Assembly (NCBI GenBank): GCA_032718475.1
Contig: JAUCBJ010004141.1
Span: forward strand, 1 to 42,528
Length of the DNA: 42,528 nucleotides
Source: Nemertoderma westbladi
Taxonomy: Eukaryota > Xenacoelomorpha > Nemertodermatida > Nemertodermatidae
Direction: 5' to 3'
Shown: piece after piece, positions 12,049 through 23,100 of the stretch
Layout: the number at the start of each line of letters is the position of its first letter
How positions within the stretch are numbered: position 1 is the first letter of the stretch
Translations under genes and position numbers: made by a program
Notes under the pieces: model-generated
What the model was told of the DNA's origin: nothing
The model's database searches: none
The model's input: the letters and a program-made list of their open reading frames with translations, nothing else

Positions 12049-13652
12049 ATCCCTTGGGACCACTACCCGATCTCCATATCTTCTTGGGACCGCTACCCGA
12101 TCTCCATCTCCCCTTGGGACCGCTACCCGATCTCCATCTCCCCTTGGGACTGCTACCCGATCTCCATCTCCCCCTTGGGACCGCTACCCGATCTCCATAT
12201 CTTCTTGGGACCGCTACCCGATCTCCATATCTTCTTGGGACCCCTACCCGATCTCCATCTCCCCTTGGGACTGCTATCCGATCTCCATCTCCCCTTGGGA
12301 CTGCTACCCGATCTCTGTATCTTCTTGGGACCGCTACCCGATCTCCGTATCTTCTTGGGACCGCTACCCGATCTCCGTCCCTTGGAACCACTACCCGATC
12401 TCCATATCTTCTTGGGACCGCTACCCGATCTCAATCTCCACTTCTGACCGCTACCCGATCTCCGTCTCCCCTTGGGACCGCTACCCGATCTCCATCTCCC
12501 CTTGGGACCACTACCCTATCTCCGTATCTTCTTGGGACCGCTACCCGATCTCCGTATCTTCTTGGGACCGCTACCCGATCTCCATCTCTCCTTGGGACCC
12601 CTACCCGATCTCCATCTCCCCTTGGGACCGCTACCCGATCTCCATCTCCCCTTGGGACCCCTACCCGATCTCCGTATCTTCTTGGGACCCCTACCCGATC
12701 TCCATATCCCCTTGGGACCGCTACCCGATCTCCGTATCTTCTTGGGACTGCTACCCGATCTCTGTATCTTCTTGGGACTGCTACCCGATCTCCGTCCCTT
12801 GGGACTGCTACCCGATCTCCATCTCCATGTGGGACTGCTACCCGATCTCCATCTCCCCTTGGGACCGCTACCCGATCTCCATCTCTCCTTGGGACCCCTA
12901 CCCGATCTCCATCTCCCCTTGGGACCCCTACCCAATCCCCATCTCCCCTTGGGACCGCAACCCGATCTATGTATATTCTTGGGACCGCTACCCAATCTCC
13001 GTATCTTCTTGGGACCACTACCCAATCTCCATCTCCCCTTAGGACCCCTACCCGATCTCCATATCCCCTTGGGACCACTACCCGATCTCCGTATCTTCTT
13101 GGGACTTCTACCCGATCTCTGTATCTTCTTGGGAACGCTACCCGATCTCCAGCTCCCCTTGGGACCCCTACCAGATCTCCATCTCCCCTTGGGACCGCTA
13201 CCCGATCTCCCTATCTTCTTGGGACCGCTACCCGATCTCCGTATCTTCTTGGGACCCCTACCCGATCTCCATCTCCCCTTGGGTTCGCTACCCGATCTCT
13301 GTATCTTCTTGGGACCGCTACCCAATCTCCGTATCTTCTTGGGACCCCTACCCAATCTCCATCTCCCCTTGGGACCGCTACCCGATCTCTGTATCTTCTT
13401 GGGATCGCTACCCGATCTCAATCTCCCCTTGGGACCCCTACCCGATCTCCATCTCCCGTATGGACCCCTACCCGATCTCAATCTCCCATTGGGACCGCTA
13501 CCCGATCTCCATATCAACAGCTATCCAGCCAACATCATGTTTTTCTGAAAAAGCAACTACTTCGTCAAAGAAAAGGTCGATACAAATTATTAATTTAACT
13601 TTTGACCGTTGGTTTTGATATTTTAAAATACTTAAAATTAATTACTGGTTCT

Positions 13653-13820
13653 CATAGAGGTAGCTTCCAGCCATTATAGTCTACGTACAGCATAGAGGTA
13701 GCTGTCAGCCATTATAGTCTACGTACAGCATAGAGGTAGCTGTCTACTATTATAGTCTACGTACAGCATAGAAGTAGCTGTCTGCTATTATAGTCTACTT
13801 GCAGCATAGAGGTAGCTGTT
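13653..13820 (+). repeat. 38-bp tandem repeat, about 4.4 copies
   Basis: Units start with CATAGAGGTAGCTGTC and end with TATAGTCTACGTACAG. They begin at 13653, 13691, 13729 and 13767, with a partial fifth at 13805. The array is small and only slightly diverged, and it lies between the giant array and CPEB1. Confidence 0.92.
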
Positions 13821-14576
13821 CTAGGACTCAGATATGTTGACTGTTGCCATAATGTAACCTAATTACGTACATCGTTGTACAGTATGAAAATGGCACTATT
13901 CAGCGTTAGAGATCAGGTTTATTTATCATTTTTCTCCCTTGTTGCGCTCGTTCGTTACATAAATATACTCAAGTCATAGCGCTGTAAAGTGTTACTTTTC
14001 ATAATGGTGTAAAAATAGCTAAGTTTTGGTGAGAAACCAGTGATATTATAACTTTTGGATCTTTGGCTGTCTGACATTATTACAAATATTTGTCGTTCAA
14101 TATGCTATCGAATGGAATTGATATTGTAATATTGTTCATTTACTTTTATTGAACTATAACGTAATTAATATTGAAGTCTGGTACTAATTTTATTGACAAG
14201 CATTGTGCATTATTTTTATAAAGGATATTGCCATATGTGGCCAATTTACACATCAAAGCTGTCGTGATCAGCTGTAATTACTATCTGTGATTGGCTGATT
14301 TAGTTTACAGCTGATTGTGATGGCATTATTAACTGATGGCTTGGTAGGTATTATGTGCAACAGTTAGACAGTTCATTGTAAGTGGTTAGAATTGTTACCT
14401 ATTTGACTTGTTTTACATAATTTGGTAAATTTATATTGATAATTGTTTATGTGTTTGTAATTAACAAGCTTCTGTGGGATGTTACCATATATTTTATGTA
14501 ATACTTTGTAACTTAATTTATCTCATTTCCTTATTCGTTTTTAAATCATATTGGATAGGCCAGTCTGCCTGTCAGA
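13821..14576 (+). other. unique AT-rich region before the CPEB1 start codon
   Basis: No repeat or foreign gene is recognised. It should contain the 5' UTR of CPEB1, or the intron before it, because a TAG (14556-14558) lies in frame upstream of the ATG at 14577. GTGATTGGCTGA near 14288 carries an inverted CCAAT box. I cannot place a transcription start. Confidence 0.4.
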
Positions 14577-14591
14577 ATGTCAGACGTTCTG
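14577..14591 (+). CDS. CPEB1: CPEB1-like gene, initiator coding exon (5 codons)
   Basis: The exon reads ATG TCA GAC GTT CTG and is followed by a consensus donor, GTAAGT. The ATG has A at -3 and an in-frame TAG 21 bases upstream, so it is a plausible true start, encoding MSDVL. The phase is 0 and matches the next exon. The 5' end of this exon is not determined; CCTGTCAG just before the ATG could be an acceptor, in which case the exon is very small. Support is positional and by splice consensus only, since five residues cannot show homology. Confidence 0.55.
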
Positions 14592-15098
14592 GTAAGTGAC
14601 ATAGAATGAACACTATTTACTGTACCGGTATTTTGTATAATAATTATGGGTCTAGTTAGGGAGTTCTGTATGTCTGACCTTCTGCCTTCTTACCAGAATA
14701 GGAAAGTAAACGTCTGATTATCTAAATAATTTCATCGAGACACGTGGAGCTTTTCAGAATTAATTAATACATTGAGCTAGATTAGGTGCCCCGTGCCGTG
14801 ATTCAGACTTTAACATTATTTTCCTTCCGCCTATTTAATTTTATACACGTAGGGTAGGCCGAAATTCCCTCTTTGGTCATTTTTGTCATGTAAATTATTT
14901 GTAAAAATAAGTGTTTTTTTTTATTATATTTAGGCCTATAACGATAGACAGATATATGATCTGATCCAAAATATTTTTTGTTGCAAATAAATTATATATC
15001 CTAACTAAATAAAAGGCCTGGCAATAGTATTGCCTTGTTTGGTCCTGTCATATTTAATCAATCATTGGATATTAACACTATGTTGTATATTTTTTTAG
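14592..15098 (+). other. CPEB1 intron 1
   Basis: This is a 507-bp AT-rich intron with donor GTAAGT and a T-rich acceptor (TTTTTTTAG). Nothing else is recognised in it. Confidence 0.55.
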
Positions 15099-15254
15099 CG
15101 CCCTGACGATGTTTGCCATAACTCCACTGAGTTGAAGTCACATTCTATGGTACCGAATAACTTAAACCCCGATGCCAGCCATTATTACCCCATTGGGTCA
15201 GCACCCCAACCCTACCTTATACACCCCCACATGTCTCAACCGGGCATTCCTCAG
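15099..15254 (+). CDS. CPEB1: CPEB1-like gene, coding exon 2
   Basis: This 156-bp exon of 52 codons lies between a TTTTTTTAG acceptor and a GTAAGA donor, in phase 0 at both ends. It is open throughout and encodes part of the divergent N-terminal regulatory half, with a Tyr/Pro/His-rich stretch (HYYPIGSAPQPYLIHPHM). Low-complexity N-termini of CPEB proteins are poorly conserved, so identity comes from phase, strand and its place in a chain of exons ending in an unmistakable CPEB1 RRM. I see no poly-Gln or prion-like tract here. Confidence 0.75.
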
Positions 15255-15370
15255 GTAAGACATTAGGGATTGAACTCTTTTTGACCTCTTAAACATATCG
15301 GTGCATGTAGAACCCCCCCCCCCCCCCCCCCCCACCCCCCCGGCATTCTACACTACCATAGATACCCATT
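15255..15370 (+). repeat. poly-C tract at the start of CPEB1 intron 2
   Basis: C21, one A, then C7 (15313-15341) lies about 60 bp after the exon 2 donor and just before the 46-bp array. It is a homopolymer likely to vary in length. Confidence 0.9.
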
Positions 15371-17672
15371 ACCCATATATCCTCCCCCATGGCAACGTTA
15401 TCTAAATTCTGTATTTATCCATATATCCTCCCCCATGGCAACGTTATCTAAATTCTGTATTTATCCATATATCCTCCCACATGGCAACGTTATCTAAATT
15501 CTGTATTTATCCATATATCCTCCCCCAGGGCAACGTTATCTAAATTCTGTATTTATCCATATATCCTCCCCCATGGCAACGTTATCTAAATTCTGTATTT
15601 ATCCATATATCCTCCCCCATGGCAACGTTATCTAAATTCTGTATTTATCCATATATCCTCCCACATGGCAACGTTATCTAAATTCTGTATTTATCCATAT
15701 ATCCTCCCCCATGGCAACGTATCTAAATTCTGTATTTATCCATATATCCTCCCCCATGGCAACGTTATCTAAATTCTGTATTTATCCATATATCCTCCCC
15801 CATGGCAACGTTATCTAAATTCTGTATTTATCCATATATCCTCCCCCAGGGCAACGTTATCTAAATTCTGTATTTATCCATATATCCTCCCACATGGCAA
15901 CGTTATCTAAATTCTGTATTTATCCATATATCCTCCCCCATGGCAACGTTATCTAAATTCTGTATTTATCCATATATCCTCCCCCATGGCAACGTTATCT
16001 AAATTCTGTATTTATCCATATATCCTCCCCCATGGCAACGTTATCTAAATTCTGTATTTATCCATATATCCTCCCCCATGGCAACGTTATCTAAATTCTG
16101 TATTTATCCATATATCCTCCCCCATGGCAACGTTATCTAAATTCTGTATTTATCCATATATCCTCCCCCATGGCAACGTTATCTAAATTCTGTATTTATC
16201 CATATATCCTCCCCCATGGCAACGTTATCTAAATTCTGTATTTATCCATATATCCTCCCCCATGGCAACGTTATCTAAATTCTGTATTTATCCATATATC
16301 CTCCCCCATGGCAACGTTATCTAAATTCTGTATTTATCCATATATCCTCCCCCAGGGCAACGTTATCTAAATTCTGTATTTATCCATATATCCTCCCCCA
16401 TGGCAACGTTATCTAAATTCTGTATTTATCCATATATCCTCCCCCATGGCAACGTTATCTAAATTCTGTATTTATCCATATATCCTCCCCCAGGGCAACG
16501 TTATCTAAATTCTGTATTTATCCATATATCCTCCCCCATGGCAACGTTATCTAAATTCTGTATTTATCCATATATCCTCCCCCAGGGCAACGTTATCTAA
16601 ATTCTGTATTTATCCATATATCCTCCCCCAGGGCAACGTTATCTAAATTCTGTATTTATCCATATATCCTCCCCCAGGGCAACGTTATCTAAATTCTGTA
16701 TTTATCCATATATCCTCCCCCATGGCAACGTTATCTAAATTCTGTATTTATCCATATATCCTCCCCCAGGGCAACGTTATCTAAATTCTGTATTTATCCA
16801 TATATCCTCCCCCATGGCAACGTTATCTAAATTCTGTATTTATCCATATATCCTCCCACATGGCAACGTTATCTAAATTCTGTATTTATCCATATATCCT
16901 CCCCCATGGCAACGTTATCTAAATTCTGTATTTATCCATATATCCTCCCACATGGCAACGTATCTAAATTCTGTATTTATCCATATATCCTCCCCCAGGG
17001 CAACGTTATCTAAATTCTGTATTTATCCATATATCCTCCCCCAGGGCAACGTTATCTAAATTCTGTATTTATCCATATATCCTCCCCCATGGCAACGTAT
17101 CTAAATTCTGTATTTATCCATATATCCTCCCCCAGGGCAACGTTATCTAAATTCTGTATTTATCCATATATCCTCCCCCATGGCAACGTATCTAAATTCT
17201 GTATTTATCCATATATCCTCCCCCAGGGCAACGTTATCTAAATTCTGTATTTATCCATATATCCTCCCCCAGGGCAACGTTATCTAAATTCTGTATTTAT
17301 CCATATATCCTCCCCCATGGCAACGTTATCTAAATTCTGTATTTATCCATATATCCTCCCCCAGGGCAACGTTATCTAAATTCTGTATTTATCCATATAT
17401 CCTCCCCCATGGCAACGTTATCTAAATTCTGTATTTATCCATATATCCTCCCCCAGGGCAACGTTATCTAAATTCTGTATTTATCCATATATCCTCCCCC
17501 AGGGCAACGTTATCTAAATTCTGTATTTATCCATATATCCTCCCCCAGGGCAACGTTATCTAAATTCTGTATTTATCCATATATCCTCCCCCAGGGCAAC
17601 GTTATCTAGGCCTAAATTCTGTATTTATCCATATATCCTCCCCCAGGGCAATGTTATTAAGTTCTGTATTTT
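15371..17672 (+). repeat. 46-bp minisatellite array in CPEB1 intron 2
   Basis: About 50 head-to-tail units of 46 bp. Each holds CCATATATCCTCCCCCATGG (or ...CAGGG), then CAACGTTATCTAAATTCTG, then TATTTAT. Divergence is very low and confined to a few sites: CCATGG versus CCAGGG, CCCCC versus CCCAC, and loss of one T in ACGTTATC. The CAGGG form is scarce on the left and common from about 16.3 kb rightwards. The last unit (about 17.63 kb) is degenerate. The array fills most of the 2.6-kb intron. Confidence 0.98.
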
Positions 17673-17863
17673 CATTATTTTTATCGTTTATTTCTTTTTA
17701 TTGTTTTAGTTTCCCCAATCCACCTACCTCTGTGTGAATTGATTCTTTACCAACATGGTACCGGTAGGTACCGCGCCTTTAATCAGATAAGCTAGGTCTT
17801 GGCGACAGCTTTGGCGTACACCTTGTAATCCTCCAATAATATTCTGTCGTTATTATATCTCAG

Positions 17864-18059
17864 CTGACCTGCGGAGAACTGCTACCCAACGTGTCTCAAG
17901 GATTACTGTGTCAGGTTGAGAAAGCCTTGGAGACCTTACAGAAACGGGGTTACAACGTTAAACCGCCGATCAGTTACTGGCAGCATTGGGCCCCATCCAA
18001 TGGGGCTGTAGCACACCCTGAGTTGCAGACTGTCTCCAACCCCGTTGACTTACTAGCAG
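17864..18059 (+). CDS. CPEB1: CPEB1-like gene, coding exon 3
   Basis: This 196-bp exon has acceptor ATATCTCAG and donor GTGAGT, and ends in phase 1 (65 codons plus G). It encodes a compact, non-repetitive segment that includes an amphipathic stretch (SQGLLCQVEKALETLQKRGY) followed by YWQHWAPSNG. The latter looks like a structured motif rather than the low-complexity sequence usual in CPEB N-termini. I do not recognise a named domain. The phase fits exon 4 exactly, restoring a Gly codon. Confidence 0.75.
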
Positions 18060-18289
18060 GTGAGTAGAATTTAATTATAATTTTTTTTAACGTTACGTTT
18101 TTTAATGCCCTGGTAGCTATGCTATATTGGATAAAAGGCCGTGCAACGTTCAATAAAAACATCGGATCAATAAGGTCGTAATATAATGTAGCACCAAATT
18201 TACTGTACAAAACGCGTAGAGGAACAGTGTGTGAATGGTTGTCAGCTTGGAGATGATATGCAGGGTAGTCCATGTGGTTATGGTAGCTC

Positions 18290-19800
18290 TTGTCGGTGAA
18301 GTGGTAGTCAGACCATCGTGGTTTCGGTGATTTCCGGCGAGACTTAGTTGACAGTGAAATATTCTAGTATGCGGTCATGTTTTTGATGAAAGGGGATCGA
18401 TCTAATTTTGTACCAGTTTTCTATAAAGTTGATAGCATCGCTGTCGCGGAATCAATCTCGAAATAAGCATTGATTTGCTGTAGTCGTAATTCAGCAGTGA
18501 TGCGATGTGTGGCATGGGGAAGAGTGACCTGCATTCCTTGTACGTTCCGCCGAGTCCGTTGTAATTTGCGTTACAGTTTAGTGGGATGTGGGTTCGGATT
18601 GTGGTCTGGATGGAGTCTTTAGGACATTTGGTGGAACGCATGATACTCCCGATGCAGGCGTGAAACGGGTCCATAGAGATGGATCTACAGTGCAGGAGGC
18701 CGTAAATTACCTCGTTACTTGCGTAACGCCCTAGATGCATTAACCCCCTTAAGGATTTGCAATAATTTGAGTCTAGTTTCAGTGTCTGGTCGGTTGTGAG
18801 GGCTCCTACCAGGAATTTGGTTTTATATAAGATTATGGGGATGCCGATTATTCACCAGAGGTAGCCCAAAGTATGAGTTGGGAGCCAGCGTGTCGTCCAG
18901 CCCAGCTTATGAAATGCCTCAGCGACAGTGGCAATGGTTTGGGTGCATTCGTTGTGGAATTTATTGGTAGGGAGGTTGATTTTCCATCCTAGAAATGTCA
19001 GTACTTGAGTGCGTGGGTTTAGGTTGCCGTGCAGGTGTATAAAGGTTGGTATGTGGGACCTGTTATTATTCAGGCTCAGGACAGATGTCCATTTCGTTTT
19101 GCTTGATTCAATGTCCAGGTGTTGTTGCTCAGCGTTGCTCTGATCGTGTCCACTAAGTTCTCGATCTCTGCGGTGAATTTGCCAAAGATGAAGTCGTCGG
19201 CGTATGCCATGACACCAAGCCAGGTGTTATCTGTGTTTGGTTCAGACCCCTTGTTTTTGAGTGAGTTGAGTACATCGCTGGCGTACAGGATGAAAAGGGA
19301 TGGGGCCCTTGTTTTAGGCCCGTAGTGAGGGTTTTGCCTGTGGCGTCTATCTTGGTCCCAAACTTTAAAAATGCAATGGTGAAGCGGTAGGTTGCCAACC
19401 AACAGTGCTAGTAAGATGTGTGGATTAAGATGATCTTTCAGTTTTTGGAATAGGGTGAAGTAATCGATGCTGTCAAAGGCAGATTTGATGTCCAGTTGAC
19501 ATAGTTAAGTTGTATGGCCATTCCGACGGCGATGCTCGAGGTGTTCGAGTAAGGTGCTGATGATTAGGTCGGATCCTATCTTGGGTTGGTAGGCAAACTG
19601 GGACTGTGGTGTAAAGTCTGCAGGGGAGAAATACTTCCTAAGTATGATGGACTCCATTATCTTTGGGAATACTGAAACTGTGGCGATGGGCCGGTATGAT
19701 GCGGCAACCAGTGGATCACGCTGTTAACCTTTAAATGCGCTTGTTATTATTGTTTCCCCAAAGAATGCAGGAACGTTTCCAGAATGTTCTAGAATATTAG
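18290..19800 (-). mobile_element. decayed non-LTR retrotransposon (RT remnant), antisense in intron 3
   Basis: On the minus strand, reading from 19.8 kb downward, the order of a LINE reverse transcriptase is recognisable: VPAFFGETIITSAFKG, DPLVAASYRPIATVSVFPKI, LDIKSAFDSID, GLKQGP and the catalytic MAYADDFIF. A thumb-like region and a C-terminal segment (18402-18740) follow. Stops and at least one frameshift (between GLKQGP and SLFILYASD) interrupt it. No endonuclease or ORF1 is seen, so this is a 5'-truncated, dead copy. The clade is not assignable by eye. Confidence 0.8.
18402..19795 (-). pseudogene. reverse transcriptase pseudogene of the intron 3 LINE
   Basis: The longest clean segments are 19076-19402, with the YADD active-site motif, and 18402-18740, C-terminal to the RT. 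In-frame stops occur near the fingers (after AFKG and after NGHTT), and the palm region changes frame. It could no longer make an active enzyme. It runs opposite to CPEB1. Confidence 0.75.
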
Positions 19801-20010
19801 GCAAGCCTCACCTACGGGAATGTGAGGGGGATATACTCCCGAGGTTGTGTCTCATTTTCGAACCATTTTCTTTGCTGGTGGTGTGGTTATCCGAAATTAT
19901 ACTGTTATTCATGTTGAAGTTATTTAAACGTATTTTGCATAGTAACTGTTACCGCTCTACCGTTCCTCTTCCATCCACCACATAATAATGCCATCTACTG
20001 ATATCTTTAG

Positions 20011-20129
20011 GTGCTCTTCAAACTTTATCGGTAAACCAATCCAACTCAAGGAAACGCTCATCCGATAGTTCGGGAATTCACAGCGGTTCTCCGTACAGCC
20101 CCCAATCAGACTCTGGTGGCGAACTGTGG
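20011..20129 (+). CDS. CPEB1: CPEB1-like gene, coding exon 4 (Ser-rich)
   Basis: This 119-bp exon runs from acceptor ATATCTTTAG to donor GTGAGT, entering in phase 1 and leaving in phase 0. It encodes a Ser-rich segment with a basic RKRSS motif, SGIHSGSPYSPQSDSGG and a final ELW. Ser-rich, SP-containing stretches before the RRMs are where CPEB1 proteins are regulated by kinases (Aurora A/CDK1 in vertebrates). The SP sites here are visible, but their use is inference. Retention of the following intron would add four residues and then a stop (GTG AGT TAT TTG TAA). Confidence 0.78.
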
Positions 20130-20165
20130 GTGAGTTATTTGTAATAGTAAACAATTACAAACAAG

Positions 20166-23100
20166 TCCTGGGTGAACTCATTGTGGGTACCTGGGTGGTT
20201 TCATGGTGTATGGGTTGCGAGACGAGTACCTGGGGTGAACTCATGGTGTATGGGACGGGTACCTGGGTGAACTCGTGGTGTATGGGTGGGGAGACGGGTA
20301 CCTGGGTGAACTCATGGTGAATGGGTGGGGAGACCGGTACCTGGGTGAACTCATGGTGTATGGGTGGGGAGACGGGTACCTGGGTGAACTCATGGTGAAT
20401 GGGTGGGGAGACGGGTACCTGGGTGAACTCATTGTGTATGGGTGGGGAGACGGGTACCTGGGTGAACTCATGGTGAATGGGTGGGGAGACGGGTACCTGG
20501 GTGAACTCATGGTGTATGGGTGGGGAGACGGGTACCTGGGTGAACTCATGGTGAATGGGTGGGGAGACCGGTACCTGGGTGAACTCATGGTGTATGGGTG
20601 GGGAGACGGGTACCTGGGTGAACTCATGGTGAATGGGTGGGGAGACGGGTACCTGGGTGAACTCATTGTGTATGGGTGGGGAGACGGGTACCTGGGTGAA
20701 CTCATGGTGAATGGGTGGGGAGACGGGTACCTGGGTGAACTCATTGTGTATGGGTGGGGAGACGGGTACCTGGGTGAACTCATGGTGAATGGGTGGGGAG
20801 ACGGGTACCTGGGTGAACTCATGGTGTATGGGTGGGGAGACGGGTACCTGGGTGAACTCATGGTGTATGGGTGGGGAGACGGGTACCTGGGTGAACTCAT
20901 GGTGAATGGGTGGGGAGACCGGTACCTGGGTGAACTCATGGTGTATGGGTGGGGAGACGGGTACCTGGGTGAACTCATGGTGAATGGGTGGGGAGACGGG
21001 TACCTGGGTGAACTCATTGTGTATGGGTGGGGAGACGGGTACCTGGGTGAACTCATGGTGAATGGGTGGGGAGACGGGTACCTGGGTGAACTCATTGTGT
21101 ATGGGTGGGGAGACGGGTACCTGGGTGAACTCATGGTGAATGGGTGGGGAGACGGGTACCTGGGTGAACTCATGGTGTATGGGTGGGGAGACCGGTACCT
21201 GGGTGAACTCGTGTATGGGTGGGGAGACGGGTACCTGGGTGAACTCATGGTGAATGGGTGGGGAGACCGGTACCTGGGTGAACTCACGGTGAATGGGTGG
21301 GGAGACGGGTACCTGGGTGAACTCATTGTGTATGGGTGGGGAGACGGGTACCTGGGTGAACTCATGGTGAATGGGTGGGGAGACCGGTACCTGGGTGAAC
21401 TCATGGTGTATGGGTGGGGAGACGGGTACCTGGGTGAACTCATGGTGAATGGGTGGGGAGACCGGTACCTGGGTGAACTCGTGGTGTATGGGTGGGGAGA
21501 CGGGTACCTGGGTGAACTCATTGTGTATGGGTGGGGAGACGGGTACCTGGGTGAACTCGTGGTGTATGGGTGGGGAGACGGGTACCTGGGTGAACTCATT
21601 GTGTATGGGTGGGGAGACGGGTACCTGGGTGAACTCAGGGTGTATGGGTGGGGAGACCGGTACCTGGGTGAACTCATGGTGTATGGGACCGGTACCTGGG
21701 TGAACTCATGGTGAATGGGTGGGGAGACCGGTACCTGGGTGAACTCATTGTGTATGGGTGAGGAGACGGGTACCTGGGTGAACTCATGGTGAACGCGTGG
21801 GGAGACGGGTACCTGGGTGAACTCATGGTGTATGGGTGGGGAGACGGGTACCTTGGTGAACTCATTGTGTATGGGTGGGGAGACGGGTACCTGGGTGAAC
21901 TCCGGTCCCTTGTTGAACTCCGGTACCTGGGTGAACTCATTGTGTATGGGACGGGTACCTGGGTGAACTCATGGTGTATGGGACGGGTACCTGGGTGAAC
22001 TCGTGGTGTATGGGTGGGGAGACGGGTACCTGGGTGAACTCATGGTGAATGGGTGGGGAGACCGGTACCTGGGTGAACTCATGGTGTATGGGTGGGGAGA
22101 CGGGTACCTGGGTGAACTCATGGTGTATGGGTGGGGAGACGGGTACCTGGGTGAACTCATGGTGAATGGGTGGGGAGACCGGTACCTGGGTGAACTCATG
22201 GTGTATGGGTGGGGAGACGGGTACCTGGGTGAACTCATGGTGAATGGGTGGGGAGACGGGTACCTGGGTGAACTCATTGTGTATGGGTGGGGAGACGGGT
22301 ACCTGGGTGAACTCATGGTGAATGGGTGGGGAGACGGGTACCTGGGTGAACTCGTTGTGTATGGGTGGGGAGACGGGTACCTGGGTGAACTCATGGTGAA
22401 TGGGTGGGGAGACGGGTACCTGGGTGAACTCATGGTGTATGGGTGGGGAGACCGGTACCTGGGTGAACTCGTGTATGGGTGGGGAGACGGGTACCTGGGT
22501 GAACTCATGGTGAATGGGTGGGGAGACCGGTACCTGGGTGAACTCACGGTGAATGGGTGGGGAGACGGGTACCTGGGTGAACTCATTGTGTATGGGTGGG
22601 GAGACGGGTACCTGGGTGAACTCATGGTGTATGGGTGGGGAGACGGGTACCTGGGTGAACTCATGGTGAATGGGTGGGGAGACCGGTACCTGGGTGAACT
22701 CGTGGTGTATGGGTGGGGAGACGGGTACCTGGGTGAACTCATTGTGTATGGGTGGGGAGACGGGTACCTGGGTGAACTCGTGGTGTATGGGTGGGGAGAC
22801 GGGTACCTGGGTGAACTCATTGTGTATGGGTGGGGAGACGGGTACCTGGGTGAACTCAGGGTGTATGGGTGGGGAGACCGGTACCTGGGTGAACTCATGG
22901 TGTATGGGACCGGTACCTGGGTGAACTCATGGTGAATGGGTGGGGAGACCGGTACCTGGGTGAACTCATTGTGTATGGGTGAGGAGACGGGTACCTGGGT
23001 GAACTCATGGTGAACGCGTGGGGAGACGGGTACCTGGGTGAACTCATGGTGTATGGGTGGGGAGACGGGTACCTTGGTGAACTCATTGTGTATGGGTGGG

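Larger units (their letters stand above)
3986..13515 (+). repeat. giant 28/30-bp minisatellite array
   Basis: About 9.5 kb, roughly 318 units, of a pyrimidine-rich repeat. Each unit is built from CCCCTTGGGACC, then a C/G/A-variable CTACCCGATCTCC, then AT followed by CT. In the first 700 bp many units are 28 bp (CCCTTTGGGACTG type). Later units are 30 bp and alternate between a CCATCTCCCC type and a CCGTATCTTC or CTGTATCTTC type. Because 30 is divisible by three and the unit lacks stops in most frames, long open frames exist on both strands. These include frames of over 600 codons on plus and over 500 on minus, with no other sign of coding. The array lies between NOP53 and the CPEB1 start codon, so it is intergenic or within a CPEB1 5' UTR intron. 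Confidence 0.97.

Noticed and set aside
3986-13600. Very long open frames (up to more than 600 codons plus strand and more than 500 minus strand) coding Pro/Leu-rich or Lys/Arg-rich repeats
   Set aside because: The unit length is a multiple of three with few stops, so several frames on both strands stay open together. Frames switch at every one-base unit variant, and no start context or non-repetitive protein is attached.
20100-20200. Possible origin of the 39-bp unit from the exon 4 donor region (shared GAACT and GGGTGAG words)
   Set aside because: The shared words are only 5-8 bases and not collinear over a full unit, so chance is sufficient.
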